A stretch of 64,000 bases of DNA from NCBI RefSeq assembly GCF_041435115.1, contig NZ_CP108046.1, positions 2,418,001 to 2,482,000 on the forward strand. The letters are read 5' to 3'. This document shows positions 1-9,867 of this stretch, one piece after another. The DNA comes from Streptomyces sp. NBC_00289. GTDB taxonomy: Bacteria; Actinomycetota; Actinomycetes; Streptomycetales; Streptomycetaceae. A program made the position numbers and the translations under genes. A model generated the notes under the pieces. The model did no database searches. It was not told where the DNA came from and saw only the letters and a program-made list of their open reading frames with translations. How positions within the stretch are numbered: position 1 is the stretch's first letter; every line of letters starts with the position of its first letter.

Positions 1-641
1 TGGTGGCGAAGCCCCGCTCCACGGCGTCGCGGAAGAGGGTGAAGGTGGTGTCGGCCTGCCGCCGGGCCTCCTCCGCGGAGCTGGCCGCGAGATGGGCCAG
101 GCGCAACAGGAACGCCGTCAGGGAGTGGCGCAGCACCGCGGTGTGCAGGCTCAGGGGCAGTGTCGTCGTGTCCTCGTACTCGCGCCGGAGCTGGGCGAGG
201 GCCGAGCGCAGTCCGGCGAGTCGCGGCTCGTCGGGGCGCAGCAGGGGTGGCAGGTCGTAGCGGTACAGGCCGGTGGCCTCGACCGTGTGGCGGGGCAGAA
301 AGCCGGGTTGCATGGTCAGGACGGTTCCGCGGTACCCGCTGCTGCGCGAGAAGCGGTGGACCTGCCCGGGGCGGATCCACAGCAGGTCGCCGGCCGTCGC
401 CTCGTACTCGGCGAAGTCGATCATGTGGTGGACCGGGCCGGCGTCGAACAGCATCACGACGTGGAAGTCGATGCGGTGGACACGGTGCAGCGGCGCGTCG
501 GCGTGCCAGGTGCGGCCGGTGCCCATGGGGCCGACCTGCATGCCGACACCGCCCACGCTCAGCTCGACCGGGAAGGGGAACGTTCTGATCGCGTCAACGC
601 CGCCGTCACCGTCTCCGCCTTGGATGGTTTGGTCCGCCATG
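1..641 (-). CDS. AraC-family transcriptional regulator, N-terminal part (cut by window edge)
   Basis: The reverse strand reads an open frame of about 213 codons from an ATG at 641 down to the window edge with no stop. The product has the cupin-like sensor domain of AraC regulators: a HxxDFHVVMLFD strand, then the GDLLWIRPGQVHRF turn near residues 85-98, then a helical dimerisation stretch. The C-terminal double helix-turn-helix lies outside the window. GAAGGA sits just before the ATG; that spacing is short, so a slightly later start is possible. The gene diverges from the pentose-phosphate operon across 155 bp and is a plausible regulator of it, but nothing in the sequence proves this. The family is sure; the ligand is unknown. 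Confidence 0.8.
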
Positions 642-717
642 TCCTTCTCGCGCCGCCTCGGTCACGCCGTCGGTGTCCCACTTTCACCACAGGCTGGCAC
701 ACGGCGACCTTCCACCA

Positions 718-734
718 TAAAAGTCAGACTTTTA
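718..734. promoter_or_regulatory. AT-rich perfect inverted repeat before tkt
   Basis: TAAAAGT and ACTTTTA form a perfect 7-bp inverted repeat around CAG. It lies 62 bp before the tkt start and 77 bp from the divergent regulator gene. An A/T-rich palindrome is rare in this GC-rich sequence, so it is a good candidate operator for one or both transcription units. The binding protein is not known. Confidence 0.45.
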
Positions 735-796
735 AGTTTGAACGCGTCAGAACAGATGTGACCAGATATCCCGCTCCCATCGAGGACTTCTTGAAG

Positions 797-2872
797 ATGA
801 GCACGCAGACACCGGACACCTTCGAATGGACCGAACTCGACCGGCGTGCCCTCGACACCGCCCGTCTGCTGGCGGCGGATGCCGTGCAGCGGGTCGGGAA
901 CGGGCACCCCGGCACCGCGATGAGTCTGGCTCCGGCCGCCTACACGCTCTTTCAGAAGGTGATGCGACACGACCCCGCCGATCCCGAGTGGACCGGCCGT
1001 GACCGCTTCGTCCTGTCCCCGGGTCACACCTCGCTGACCCTCTACACGCAGCTCTTCCTCGCCGGGTACGAGCTGGAACTCGACGACCTGAAGGCGTTCC
1101 GGACCCACGGTTCGAAGACGCCCGGTCATCCGGAGTACGGGCACACCGCCGGTGTGGAGACGACCACCGGTCCGCTCGGGCAGGGTGTGGCCAACGCGGT
1201 GGGCATGGCGATGGCCGCCCGCTACGAGCGCGGCCTGTTCGACCCGGACGCCGCCGAGGGCGAGTCCCCCTTCGACCACACCGTCTGGGCGATCGTCTCC
1301 GACGGCGACCTGGAGGAGGGCATCTCCGCCGAGGCGTCCTCCCTCGCCGGCCACCAGAAGCTCGGCAACCTGGTCTTCCTCTACGACGACAACCACATCT
1401 CCATCGAGGGCGACACGGCGACCGCGTTCTCCGAGGACGTGCTGAAGCGGTACGAGGCCTACGGCTGGCACGTGCGGCGGATCGAGCCCGCCGCCGACGG
1501 CGACATCGACGTCCACGCACTGCACGGGGCACTGCGGGCCGCGCAGGCGGAAACGGGCCGTCCCTCGATCATCGCGATGCGCACGATCATCGCCTGGCCC
1601 GCCCCGAACGCCCGGAACACCGAGGCCGCCCACGGCTCGGCTCTGGGCGAGGACGAGATCGCCGCCACCAAGCGTGCCCTCGGCTTCGACCCGGACAAGA
1701 GCTTCGAGGTCTCCGACGAGGTCCTCGCGCACACCCACCGGGCACTCGACCGGGGTGCCGAGGCGCACGCCGCCTGGGACAAGCGGACCGACAAGTGGCG
1801 CGGCGCCCGTCCGGAGCGCGCGAAGCTGTTCGACCGGGTCGTCGCGGGTCAGCTCCCCGAGGGCTGGGAGGACTCCCTGCCGGTGTTCGAGGAGGGCAGG
1901 TCCGTCGCCACCCGGGCCGCCTCCGGCAAGGTGCTCCAGTCCCTCGGCGAGGTGCTTCCCGAGCTGTGGGGCGGCTCGGCCGACCTGGCCGGCTCGAACA
2001 ACACCACGATCGACAAGACCAGCTCCTTCCTCCCGGCGGACAACCCGCTGCCGGAGGCCGACCCGTACGGCCGCACCATCCACTTCGGTATCCGCGAGCA
2101 CTCGATGGCCGCGGAGATGAACGGCATCGCGCTGCACGGCAACACGCGCGTCTACGGCGGTACGTTCCTGGTGTTCTCCGACTACATGCGCAACGCGGTG
2201 CGCCTGTCGGCGCTGATGCAGCTGCCGGTGACGTACGTGTGGACGCACGACTCCATCGGCCTCGGCGAGGACGGCCCGACCCACCAGCCGGTCGAACACC
2301 TCGCCTCGCTGCGCGCCATCCCGGGCCTCAACATCGTCCGCCCGGCGGACGCCAACGAGACCGTGGTGGCGTGGGCGGAGATCCTGCGGCGGCACGCCAC
2401 CGACCCGGCTCCGCACGGCCTCGCGCTCACCCGTCAGGGCGTACCGACGTACGCGCCCGATCCGGACGCGGCGCGCGGCGGGTACGTGCTGCGGGAGTCC
2501 TCCACCGAGGTGCCCGAGGTCGTCCTGATCGCCACCGGCTCCGAGGTCCAACTCGCCGTCGCCGCGCGGGAACGGCTGGAGGCCGAGGGCGTCGGGACGC
2601 GGGTGGTGTCGATGCCGTCCGTGGAGTGGTTCGAGGAGCAGCCGCGCGAGTACCGCGACCGCGTCCTGCCGCCGTCCGTGCGGGCCCGCGTTGCGGTCGA
2701 GGCGGGGATCGGGCTGACGTGGTACCGGTTCACAGGTGACGCAGGACGCATCGTCTCCCTCGAACACTTCGGCGCCTCCGCCGACGCGAAGACCCTGTTC
2801 ACCGAGTTCGGCTTCACCGCCGAGAACGTCGCCGAGGCGGCCAGGCAGTCGCTGGCCGCCGCGCGTGGCTGA
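797..2872 (+). CDS. tkt: transketolase (691 aa)
   Basis: This thiamine-diphosphate enzyme of the non-oxidative pentose phosphate pathway moves two-carbon ketol units between sugar phosphates. The start at [15 protein letters not shown] fits the family; the frame stays open far upstream, but the extra sequence is unrelated to transketolases. A GAGGA lies 9 bp before the ATG. Landmarks: [11 protein letters not shown] near 36-46, the ThDP-binding SDGDLEEG near 168 with DDNHISIEG near 200, and the [15 protein letters not shown] catalytic-glutamate motif in the pyrimidine domain. Length is normal. It is the first gene of an operon with tal, zwf, opcA, pgi, gnd and a phosphatase. From memory, Streptomyces carry a second such set elsewhere, so this is probably a paralogous copy. 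Confidence 0.95.
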   Translation: MSTQTPDTFEWTELDRRALDTARLLAADAVQRVGNGHPGTAMSLAPAAYTLFQKVMRHDPADPEWTGRDRFVLSPGHTSLTLYTQLFLAGYELELDDLKAFRTHGSKTPGHPEYGHTAGVETTTGPLGQGVANAVGMAMAARYERGLFDPDAAEGESPFDHTVWAIVSDGDLEEGISAEASSLAGHQKLGNLVFLYDDNHISIEGDTATAFSEDVLKRYEAYGWHVRRIEPAADGDIDVHALHGALRAAQAETGRPSIIAMRTIIAWPAPNARNTEAAHGSALGEDEIAATKRALGFDPDKSFEVSDEVLAHTHRALDRGAEAHAAWDKRTDKWRGARPERAKLFDRVVAGQLPEGWEDSLPVFEEGRSVATRAASGKVLQSLGEVLPELWGGSADLAGSNNTTIDKTSSFLPADNPLPEADPYGRTIHFGIREHSMAAEMNGIALHGNTRVYGGTFLVFSDYMRNAVRLSALMQLPVTYVWTHDSIGLGEDGPTHQPVEHLASLRAIPGLNIVRPADANETVVAWAEILRRHATDPAPHGLALTRQGVPTYAPDPDAARGGYVLRESSTEVPEVVLIATGSEVQLAVAARERLEAEGVGTRVVSMPSVEWFEEQPREYRDRVLPPSVRARVAVEAGIGLTWYRFTGDAGRIVSLEHFGASADAKTLFTEFGFTAENVAEAARQSLAAARG

Positions 2873-2891
2873 TCCGATCGCCAGAAAGAGG

Positions 2892-4037
2892 ATGATCACC
2901 GTGTCCGAAGCAACCGCGACCGCGGGTGCGCTCAAGCGCCTGTCCGACGAGGGCGTCTCCGTCTGGCTGGACGACCTGTCACGCAAGCGGATCACATCCG
3001 GCGACCTGGCCGGACTCGTCGCGCGCCGCAACGTGGTGGGCGTGACCACCAACCCGTCCATCTTCCAGGCCGCGATCGGCTCCGGGGAGGGCTACCGGGA
3101 GCAGCTGGCCGACCTCGCCGTGCGCGGTGTGACGGTCGACGAGGCCGTACGGATGATGACCACCGCCGACGTCCGCGCCGCCGCCGACGTCCTGCGGCCG
3201 GTGTACGAGGCGACCGGCGGCCGGGACGGCCGGGTGTCCATCGAGGTCGACCCGCGTCTCGCCCACGACACGCGGGCGACGATCGCCGAGGCCAAGCAGC
3301 TCGGCTGGCTGGTCGACCGCCCCAACGTCATGATCAAGATCCCGGCGACGAAGGCCGGCCTCCCGGCGATCACCGAGGTCGTCGGCCTGGGCATCAGCGT
3401 CAACGTGACGCTGATCTTCTCCCTGGACCGCTACCGCGAGGTCATGGACGCCTACCTCGCCGGCCTGGAGAAGGCGCGGGCGGCCGGGCTGGACCTGTCC
3501 GCCGTCCACTCCGTCGCCTCCTTCTTCGTCTCCCGCGTCGACAGCGAGATCGACAAGCGTCTGACGGTCCTCGGCACCGACGAGGCCCTGGCCCTCAAGG
3601 GGCGGGCGGCCCTGGCGAACGCGCGGCTCGCCTACGAGGCGTACGAGGACGTCTTCGGCCGGGAACGCTGGGCGGCTCTCGCCGCGGCCGGGGCCAACAA
3701 GCAGCGTCCGCTGTGGGCGTCGACCGGCGTGAAGGACCCGGCGTACAGGGACACGATGTACGTCGACGAACTGGTCGCGCCCGGCACGGTCAACACCATG
3801 CCGGAGGCCACCCTGAACGCCACCGCCGGCCACGGCCGGATCACCGGGGACACCGTCACCGGCCGGTACGCCGGGGCCCGCGCCGACCTCGCGGCCATCG
3901 AGCGCCTCGGCATCTCCTACGACGAGGTCGTGCGGCAGCTCGAGGACGAGGGTGTCGCCAAGTTCGAGACGGCCTGGCAGGACCTGCTGGACGCCGTCAC
4001 CAAGTCGCTGAACAGCAAGGAGGTCGACGGGGAATGA
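2892..4037 (+). CDS. tal: transaldolase (381 aa)
   Basis: Transaldolase transfers dihydroxyacetone units between sedoheptulose 7-phosphate and glyceraldehyde 3-phosphate. The protein is the long actinobacterial form, with [14 protein letters not shown] near 49-62, the Schiff-base lysine probably K149 in [12 protein letters not shown], and [16 protein letters not shown] downstream. Start: ATG at 2892 ([12 protein letters not shown]); a GTG at 2901 with AAAGAGG 9 bp before it is an equally good alternative and removes only three residues. It begins 19 bp after tkt, and its last codons overlap the zwf start by 4 bp (ATGA), so it is co-transcribed and probably translationally coupled. Confidence 0.94.
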   Translation: MITVSEATATAGALKRLSDEGVSVWLDDLSRKRITSGDLAGLVARRNVVGVTTNPSIFQAAIGSGEGYREQLADLAVRGVTVDEAVRMMTTADVRAAADVLRPVYEATGGRDGRVSIEVDPRLAHDTRATIAEAKQLGWLVDRPNVMIKIPATKAGLPAITEVVGLGISVNVTLIFSLDRYREVMDAYLAGLEKARAAGLDLSAVHSVASFFVSRVDSEIDKRLTVLGTDEALALKGRAALANARLAYEAYEDVFGRERWAALAAAGANKQRPLWASTGVKDPAYRDTMYVDELVAPGTVNTMPEATLNATAGHGRITGDTVTGRYAGARADLAAIERLGISYDEVVRQLEDEGVAKFETAWQDLLDAVTKSLNSKEVDGE

Positions 4038-5635
4038 GCGAGGAACTGCCCGCAACGACGGCTGCCGAGGAGGCGATGGAGGCCGTGACGGCTCTGCCCG
4101 CCACCGAGCCCGCCGAATGGGCCAACCCACTGCGCGATCCGCGGGACCGCCGCCTGCCCAAGATCGCCGGCCCCTCCGGCCTGGTCATCTTCGGCGTCAC
4201 CGGCGACCTGTCCCGCAAGAAGCTCATGCCGGCCGTGTACGACCTGGCCAACCGCGGGCTGCTGCCGCCGGGCTTCTCCCTGGTCGGCTTCGCCCGCCGG
4301 GACTGGGAGGACCAGGACTTCGCCGAGGTGGTGCACGAAGCGGTGCGCGAGCACGCCCGCACCGAGTTCCGCGAGGAGGTGTGGCAGCAGCTCGCCGAGG
4401 GCATGCGGTTCATCCCGGGCGACTTCGACGACGACACGGCGTTCAAGCAGCTGCGCGCGGCCGTGGACGAGCTCGACAGCTCCCGCGGCACCGCCGGCAA
4501 CTACGCCTTCTACCTCTCCGTACCGCCGAAGTTCTTCCCCAAGGTCGTGCGTCAGCTCAAGAAGCACGGTCTGGCGGACGCGCCGGAGGGCTCCTGGCGC
4601 CGCGCGGTGATCGAGAAGCCCTTCGGGCACGACCTGCGCAGCGCCCGCGAACTCAACGCGCTGGTGCACGGCGTGTTCGAGCCGGACCAGGTCTTCCGCA
4701 TCGACCACTACCTCGGCAAGGAGACCGTCCAGAACCTGCTGGCGCTGCGCTTCGCGAACCAGATGTACGAGCCGGTGTGGAACCGGTCGTACGTCGACCA
4801 CATCCAGATCACGATGGCCGAGGACATCGGCATCGGCGGCCGGGCCGGGTACTACGACGGCATCGGCGCCGCCCGTGACGTGATCCAGAACCACCTGCTG
4901 CAGCTGATGGCGCTCACCGCGATGGAGGAGCCCATCGCCTTCGACGCCGACTCGCTGCTCACCGAGAAGCTCAAGGTCCTCAAGTCCGTGCGGCTGCCGG
5001 AGAAGCTGGGTGAGCACACCGTGCTCGGCCAGTACGCGGAGGGCTGGCAGGGCGGCGAGAAGGTGGTCGGGTACCTCCAGGAGGAGGGCATCAACCCCGG
5101 CTCGAAGACCGACACGTACGCGGCGATCAAGCTGGAGGTGGACAACCGCCGCTGGGCGGGCATCCCCTTCTACCTCCGTACCGGCAAGCGCCTGGGCCGC
5201 CGGGTCACCGAGATCGCGGTCGTCTTCAAGCGGGCCCCCCACTCCCCCTTCGACTCCACCGCCACGGAGGAGCTCGGCCAGAACGCGATCGTCATCCGCG
5301 TCCAGCCCGACGAGGGCATGACGGTCCGGTTCGGCTCGAAGGTGCCGGGCACCTCGATGGAGATCCGGGACGTGTCCATGGACTTCGCCTACGGCGAGTC
5401 CTTCACGGAGTCCAGCCCGGAGGCGTACGAACGCCTCATCCTGGACGTGCTGCTCGGCGACGCCAACCTGTTCCCCCGCCACCAGGAAGTGGAAGAGTCC
5501 TGGAAGATTCTCGACCCGATCGAGGAGTACTGGGCGCGGCACGGCAGGCCCGCGCAGTACCCCTCGGGCACCTGGGGACCCGAGGAAGCCGACGAGATGC
5601 TCGCACGAGACGGACGGAGCTGGCGCAGGCCATGA
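4034..5635 (+). CDS. zwf: glucose-6-phosphate 1-dehydrogenase (533 aa)
   Basis: This enzyme oxidises glucose 6-phosphate to 6-phosphogluconolactone, the entry to the oxidative pentose phosphate pathway. The dinucleotide-binding motif [11 protein letters not shown] is at 54-64, the EKPFGHDL motif at 194-201, and the catalytic RIDHYLGKE at 222-230. An N-terminal extension of about 45 residues precedes the Rossmann strand, as in other actinobacterial forms. It overlaps tal by 4 bp and opcA by 4 bp. OpcA is its known allosteric partner in actinobacteria, so the zwf-opcA pairing is functionally expected. Confidence 0.96.
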   Translation: MSEELPATTAAEEAMEAVTALPATEPAEWANPLRDPRDRRLPKIAGPSGLVIFGVTGDLSRKKLMPAVYDLANRGLLPPGFSLVGFARRDWEDQDFAEVVHEAVREHARTEFREEVWQQLAEGMRFIPGDFDDDTAFKQLRAAVDELDSSRGTAGNYAFYLSVPPKFFPKVVRQLKKHGLADAPEGSWRRAVIEKPFGHDLRSARELNALVHGVFEPDQVFRIDHYLGKETVQNLLALRFANQMYEPVWNRSYVDHIQITMAEDIGIGGRAGYYDGIGAARDVIQNHLLQLMALTAMEEPIAFDADSLLTEKLKVLKSVRLPEKLGEHTVLGQYAEGWQGGEKVVGYLQEEGINPGSKTDTYAAIKLEVDNRRWAGIPFYLRTGKRLGRRVTEIAVVFKRAPHSPFDSTATEELGQNAIVIRVQPDEGMTVRFGSKVPGTSMEIRDVSMDFAYGESFTESSPEAYERLILDVLLGDANLFPRHQEVEESWKILDPIEEYWARHGRPAQYPSGTWGPEEADEMLARDGRSWRRP

Positions 5636-6567
5636 AGATCGACCTGACCGACACCACGGCAAGCAAGATCAACAAGGCGTTGGTGCAGGGACGCCGCGCC
5701 ATCGGGACACCCGCTGTGGGCATGGTCCTGACGATGGTCATCGTCACGGACGAGGAGAACGCCTACGACTCGATCCGGGCCGCCGAGGAGGCCTCGCACG
5801 AGCACCCCTCGCGCACCCTGGTCGTCATCAAGCGGCACGCCCGCACCCCGCGTGACCGCACCGCCTCCCGGCTGGACGCCGAGGTCAGGGTGGGCGCCGA
5901 CGCCGGCACCGGCGAGACGGTGGTGCTGCGGACCTACGGCGAGGTGTCCGAGCACGCCGACTCCGTCGTCCTGCCGCTGCTGCTGCCGGACGCGCCGGTC
6001 GTCGTGTGGTGGCCGGTGGACGCGCCCAAGGTGCCCGCCAAGGACCCGCTCGGCGCCCTCGCGCAGCGCAGGATCACCGACATGTACGCCGTCGAGCGCC
6101 CGCTCACGGCACTCGACGCCCGGGTCGCCTCCTACGCGCCCGGCGACACCGACCTGGCCTGGACCCGGCTCACCCCCTGGCGCTCGATGCTGGCCGCCGC
6201 CCTGGACCAGGCCCGCGCGAAGATCACCTCGGCGGCCGTGGAGAGCGAGGCCGACAACCCGAGCGCCGAGCTGCTCGCCCGCTGGCTGGAGGCCCGCCTC
6301 GGGGTCACGGTCGACCGGGTCGTCACCGCGGGGCCCGTCGTCACGGCCGTACGGCTGGGCACGGCGGGCGGCGACGTCGTCATCGACCGCCCCGAGGGCC
6401 CGCTGGCCACGCTGTCCCTGCCGGGCCAGCCCTCGCGCACCCTCGCGCTGAAGGTCCGCACCACCTCCGAACTCATCGCCGAGGAGCTCAGGCGCCTCGA
6501 CGCGGACGAGATGTACGCCATCGCCCTGCGCGGTGAGGGAACCAAGGAGACACCTGCTCATGTCTGA
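5632..6567 (+). CDS. opcA: glucose-6-phosphate dehydrogenase assembly protein OpcA (311 aa)
   Basis: OpcA is needed for assembly or activation of Zwf in cyanobacteria and actinobacteria. The protein has the family signature: an N-terminal [16 protein letters not shown] segment, the [15 protein letters not shown] strand-loop near the middle, and a C-terminal [20 protein letters not shown] region. Length is typical. Its start codon overlaps the zwf stop (ATGA), and its own end overlaps pgi by 8 bp, so the run tal-zwf-opcA-pgi is continuous and coupled. No catalytic residues are expected. Confidence 0.93.
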   Translation: MKIDLTDTTASKINKALVQGRRAIGTPAVGMVLTMVIVTDEENAYDSIRAAEEASHEHPSRTLVVIKRHARTPRDRTASRLDAEVRVGADAGTGETVVLRTYGEVSEHADSVVLPLLLPDAPVVVWWPVDAPKVPAKDPLGALAQRRITDMYAVERPLTALDARVASYAPGDTDLAWTRLTPWRSMLAAALDQARAKITSAAVESEADNPSAELLARWLEARLGVTVDRVVTAGPVVTAVRLGTAGGDVVIDRPEGPLATLSLPGQPSRTLALKVRTTSELIAEELRRLDADEMYAIALRGEGTKETPAHV

Positions 6568-8212
6568 CTCCCCCAAGCTGACCCGACGGCCGGAGTGGGC
6601 CGCACTGGAGGACCACCGCGCCCAGTGGCAGACGCATCTGCGGGAGCTGTTCGCGGCCGATCCCGGGCGCGCCGAGCGGTATGTGGTGCGCGTCGGTGAC
6701 CTGCGCCTCGACTACTCCAAGCACCTGATCACCGACGAGACCCTCGCGCTGCTCCAGGAACTGGCCGCCGCCACCGACGTGTTCGGGCTGCGGGACGCCA
6801 TGTTCCGCGGCGAGCGGATCAACGTCACCGAGCGGCGGGCCGTGCTGCACACCGCGCTGCGGGCCCCCGCCGACGCCGTGATCGAGGTGGACGGCGAGAA
6901 CGTCGTGCCCCGGGTCCACGCCGTGCTGGACAAGATGAGCGACTTCTCCTCCCGGGTCCGCTCGGGCGAGTGGACGGGCCACACCGGCAAGCGCATCAAG
7001 AACGTCGTGAACATCGGCATCGGCGGCTCCGACCTGGGCCCGGCGATGGCGTACGAGGCGCTCCGCGCCTTCACGGCACGGGAGCTGACGTTCCGGTTCG
7101 TCTCGAACGTGGACGGCGCCGACCTGCACGAGGCCGTCCGTGACCTCGACCCGGCGGAGACCCTGTTCATCGTCGCGTCCAAGACCTTCACCACCATCGA
7201 GACGATCACCAACGCGACCTCCGCCCGCTCCTGGCTGCTCGACGCCCTCGGCGACGAGAAGGCGGTCGCCCGGCACTTCGTCGCCCTGTCGACGAACGAG
7301 GAGAAGGTCACCGGTTTCGGCATCGACCCGGACAACATGTTCGAGTTCTGGGACTGGGTCGGCGGCCGCTACTCCTTCGACTCGGCCATCGGCCTGTCAC
7401 TGATGATCGCGATCGGCCCGGACCGGTTCCGGGAGATGCTCGACGGGTTCCGCATCGTCGACGAGCACTTCCGGACGGCACCCGCCGAGGCCAACGCCCC
7501 GGTGATCCTCGGCCTGTTGGGCATCTGGTACGGCAACTTCTTCGACGCCCAGTCGCACGCCGTGCTCCCCTACAGCCACTACCTGTCCAGGTTCACCGCC
7601 TACCTCCAGCAGCTGGACATGGAGTCCAACGGCAAGTCCGTCGACCGTGACGGGGACCCGGTGGAGTGGCAGACCGGCCCGGTGGTGTGGGGCACGCCCG
7701 GCACCAACGGGCAGCACGCCTACTACCAGCTCCTGCACCAGGGCACGAAGCTGATCCCGGCGGACTTCATCGGCTTCGCGCGGCCGGTCGCCGAGCTGAG
7801 CGACGAACTCAAGGCACAGCACGACCTGTTGATGGCCAACCTGTTCGCCCAGGGACAGGCGCTGGCCTTCGGCAAGACCGCCGACGAGGTGCGGGCGGAG
7901 GGCGTGGCCGAGGAGCAGGTGCCGCACCGCACCTTCAAGGGCAACAAGCCCTCCACCACGATCCTGGCCGCGGAGCTGACCCCGTCGGTCCTCGGCCAGC
8001 TGGTCGCCCTGTACGAGCACAAGGTGTTCGTCCAGGGCGCGGTCTGGAACATCGACTCCTTCGACCAGTGGGGTGTCGAGCTCGGCAAGGTCCTCGCCAG
8101 GCGCGTGGAACCCGCCCTGACCGAGGGCGCCGACGTCCCCGGTCTCGACCCCTCCACCACCGCCCTCGTGGCCGCCTACCGGACTCTCCGCAACACTCGG
8201 GAAGTGAACTGA
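6560..8212 (+). CDS. pgi: glucose-6-phosphate isomerase (550 aa)
   Basis: Pgi interconverts glucose 6-phosphate and fructose 6-phosphate. The sugar-isomerase motif [11 protein letters not shown] is at about 151-161. [16 protein letters not shown] and the [12 protein letters not shown] segment, with the catalytic glutamate, follow, and [17 protein letters not shown] carries the ring-opening histidine. Start: ATG at 6560 with AAGGAGA about 10 bp upstream; the frame extends slightly further upstream without family similarity. Finding Pgi inside a pentose-phosphate operon suggests the operon can cycle hexose phosphate through the oxidative branch repeatedly to make reducing power (inference). Confidence 0.95.
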   Translation: MSDSPKLTRRPEWAALEDHRAQWQTHLRELFAADPGRAERYVVRVGDLRLDYSKHLITDETLALLQELAAATDVFGLRDAMFRGERINVTERRAVLHTALRAPADAVIEVDGENVVPRVHAVLDKMSDFSSRVRSGEWTGHTGKRIKNVVNIGIGGSDLGPAMAYEALRAFTARELTFRFVSNVDGADLHEAVRDLDPAETLFIVASKTFTTIETITNATSARSWLLDALGDEKAVARHFVALSTNEEKVTGFGIDPDNMFEFWDWVGGRYSFDSAIGLSLMIAIGPDRFREMLDGFRIVDEHFRTAPAEANAPVILGLLGIWYGNFFDAQSHAVLPYSHYLSRFTAYLQQLDMESNGKSVDRDGDPVEWQTGPVVWGTPGTNGQHAYYQLLHQGTKLIPADFIGFARPVAELSDELKAQHDLLMANLFAQGQALAFGKTADEVRAEGVAEEQVPHRTFKGNKPSTTILAAELTPSVLGQLVALYEHKVFVQGAVWNIDSFDQWGVELGKVLARRVEPALTEGADVPGLDPSTTALVAAYRTLRNTREVN

Positions 8213-8213
8213 C

Positions 8214-9104
8214 ATGACAACGATGCAGCTTGGTCTCATCGGCCTCGGCAAGATGGGCGGCAACATGCGCGAGCGCCTCCGCCACGCCGGCCACACCGTC
8301 ATCGGCTACGACCGCAACCCCGAGCTCTCCGACGTGAGCGGTCTGCCCGAACTGGTCGAGAAGCTCCAGGCCCCGCGCACGGTGTGGGTGATGGTGCCGG
8401 CCGGCGCCGCCACCCAGTCGGTCGTCGACGAGCTCGGCGGTCTGCTGGAGGCCGGCGACACCGTCGTCGACGGCGGCAACTCCCGCTGGAGCGACGACGA
8501 GAAGCACGCCGAGGAGCTGGGCGCCAAGGGCATCGGCTTCGTCGACGCGGGCGTCTCCGGCGGCGTGTGGGGCCTGCAGAACGGCTACGCGCTGATGGTC
8601 GGCGGCGACAAGAAGCACGTGGACCGGCTCCAGCCGATCTTCGAGGCGCTCAAGCCGGAAGGGCCCTACGGCTACGTCCACGCGGGCAAGGTCGGCGCCG
8701 GGCACTTCTCCAAGATGGTCCACAACGGCATCGAGTACGCCATGATGCAGGCCTACGCGGAGGGCTGGGAGCTGCTGGAGTCCGTGGACTCCGTGACCGA
8801 CGTACGTGAGGTCTTCCGCTCCTGGCAGGACGGCACGGTCATCCGCTCCTGGCTGCTCGACCTGGCCGTCAACGCCCTCGACCAGGACGAGCACCTGACG
8901 AAGCTGCGCGGCTTCGCCGAGGACTCCGGCGAGGGCCGCTGGACCGTGGAGGCGGCCATCGACAACTCCGTGCCGCTCCCGGCGATCACGGCCTCCCTCT
9001 TCGCCCGGTTCGCGTCCCGCCAGGAGGACTCGCCGCAGATGAAGATGGTCGCGGCGCTGCGCAACCAGTTCGGCGGCCACGCCGTCGAGTCCGTGAAGGA
9101 GTAG
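8214..9104 (+). CDS. gnd: 6-phosphogluconate dehydrogenase, short (YqeC/GndA-like) form (296 aa)
   Basis: It decarboxylates 6-phosphogluconate to ribulose 5-phosphate. The Rossmann motif GLIGLGKMGGNM is at 7-18. After the second strand comes GYDRNPELS: an Asp lies where NADP enzymes have the Asn of an NR(S/T) motif, which suggests NAD rather than NADP preference (inference). VDGGNSRW, AGVSGGVWGL and GAGHFSKMVHNGIEY are the substrate and catalytic segments. At 296 residues it is the short class, lacking the long helical C-terminus of E. coli Gnd. It starts just after the pgi stop and is followed within 6 bp by the phosphatase gene. No lactonase gene is present in the operon. Confidence 0.92.
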   Translation: MTTMQLGLIGLGKMGGNMRERLRHAGHTVIGYDRNPELSDVSGLPELVEKLQAPRTVWVMVPAGAATQSVVDELGGLLEAGDTVVDGGNSRWSDDEKHAEELGAKGIGFVDAGVSGGVWGLQNGYALMVGGDKKHVDRLQPIFEALKPEGPYGYVHAGKVGAGHFSKMVHNGIEYAMMQAYAEGWELLESVDSVTDVREVFRSWQDGTVIRSWLLDLAVNALDQDEHLTKLRGFAEDSGEGRWTVEAAIDNSVPLPAITASLFARFASRQEDSPQMKMVAALRNQFGGHAVESVKE

Positions 9105-9110
9105 CACGCC

Positions 9111-9698
9111 GTGGGGGACCTTCTCCTGGTCCGCCACGGTGAGACGGAGTGGAGCGTGTCGGGCCGGCACACCAGCCGGACCGACCTGCCCCTCACCCAG
9201 CACGGCGAGGAACAGGCCAAGTCCCTCGCTCCGCTCCTCTCGCCGCGGACCTACGCCCTCGCGCTGACCAGCCCGCTGGACCGCGCGATCCGCACCGCCG
9301 AACTGGCGGGCCTGACCGGGGCCGTACCCGACCCCGACCTGCACGAATGGGACTACGGCGGCTACGAGGGCGTCACCACCGTCGACATACACCGCACCCG
9401 CCCCGACTGGTACCTGTGGACCGACGGGGTGCCGCCCGGCCGGGACGGGCACCCCGGCGAGTCGCCCGAGCAGGTGGGGCTGCGCGCCGACCGGGTGCTC
9501 GCCCGAGTGGACGCGGCGCTGCCCGACGGCGACGTGATCCTCGTGGCCCACGGCCACTTCCTGCGCGTCCTGACGGCGCGACGCCTGGGCCTCGCACCCG
9601 CCGACGGGCGCCTGTTCCAGCTCGCGACCGGCACGGTCGGACGACTGTCGACCGAGCACGACCGCCCGGTGATCGCGGAGTGGAACACCAGGCCGTAG
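9111..9698 (+). CDS. histidine phosphatase family protein (195 aa)
   Basis: This is a small phosphoglycerate-mutase-like phosphatase. LVRHGETEW near residues 6-14 carries the RHG phospho-histidine motif, DLHEWDYGGYEG supplies the acidic residue, and VAHGHFLRVL near residues 145-154 has the second histidine. GTG start at 9111. As the last gene of the pentose-phosphate operon, it may act on a sugar phosphate or correct a side product, but the substrate cannot be read from the sequence. A strong hairpin follows. Confidence 0.85.
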   Translation: MGDLLLVRHGETEWSVSGRHTSRTDLPLTQHGEEQAKSLAPLLSPRTYALALTSPLDRAIRTAELAGLTGAVPDPDLHEWDYGGYEGVTTVDIHRTRPDWYLWTDGVPPGRDGHPGESPEQVGLRADRVLARVDAALPDGDVILVAHGHFLRVLTARRLGLAPADGRLFQLATGTVGRLSTEHDRPVIAEWNTRP

Positions 9699-9707
9699 AC
9701 CGGCGGG

Positions 9708-9746
9708 CGAAACGGCCCGGGCACTGTCGGCGCCCGGGCCGTTTCG
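9708..9746 (+). terminator. intrinsic-type terminator of the pentose-phosphate operon
   Basis: A perfect 15-bp inverted repeat (9708-9722 and 9732-9746, core GGCCCGGGC) with a 9-nt loop begins 9 bp after the phosphatase stop. There is no long T-run, which is normal in Streptomyces. Confidence 0.8.
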
Positions 9747-9867
9747 CTGCCGGTCGACTGCCGGCGGGGATCGGCGCGAGGCAGGCATGGGCGCGCTGCT
9801 CACGTCAACCCGGGCCGTTTCCCCACCGGTTGACAGCCGACGGTCGGGCGGGACAGAGTCCCGGCTG

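Noticed and set aside
92..796. Upstream extension of the transketolase frame by 235 codons
   Set aside because: The extension is antisense to the AraC-type gene and unlike any transketolase N-terminus; the family start and ribosome-binding site are at 797.
662..3061. Very long antisense open frame opposite transketolase (about 800 codons)
   Set aside because: A shadow of high-GC codon use: Arg/Gly/Val-rich translation with no family motif, fully overlapping a certain transketolase gene. Similar frames opposite zwf, the GH16 gene, sucC and the Ebo-like genes were rejected for the same reason.
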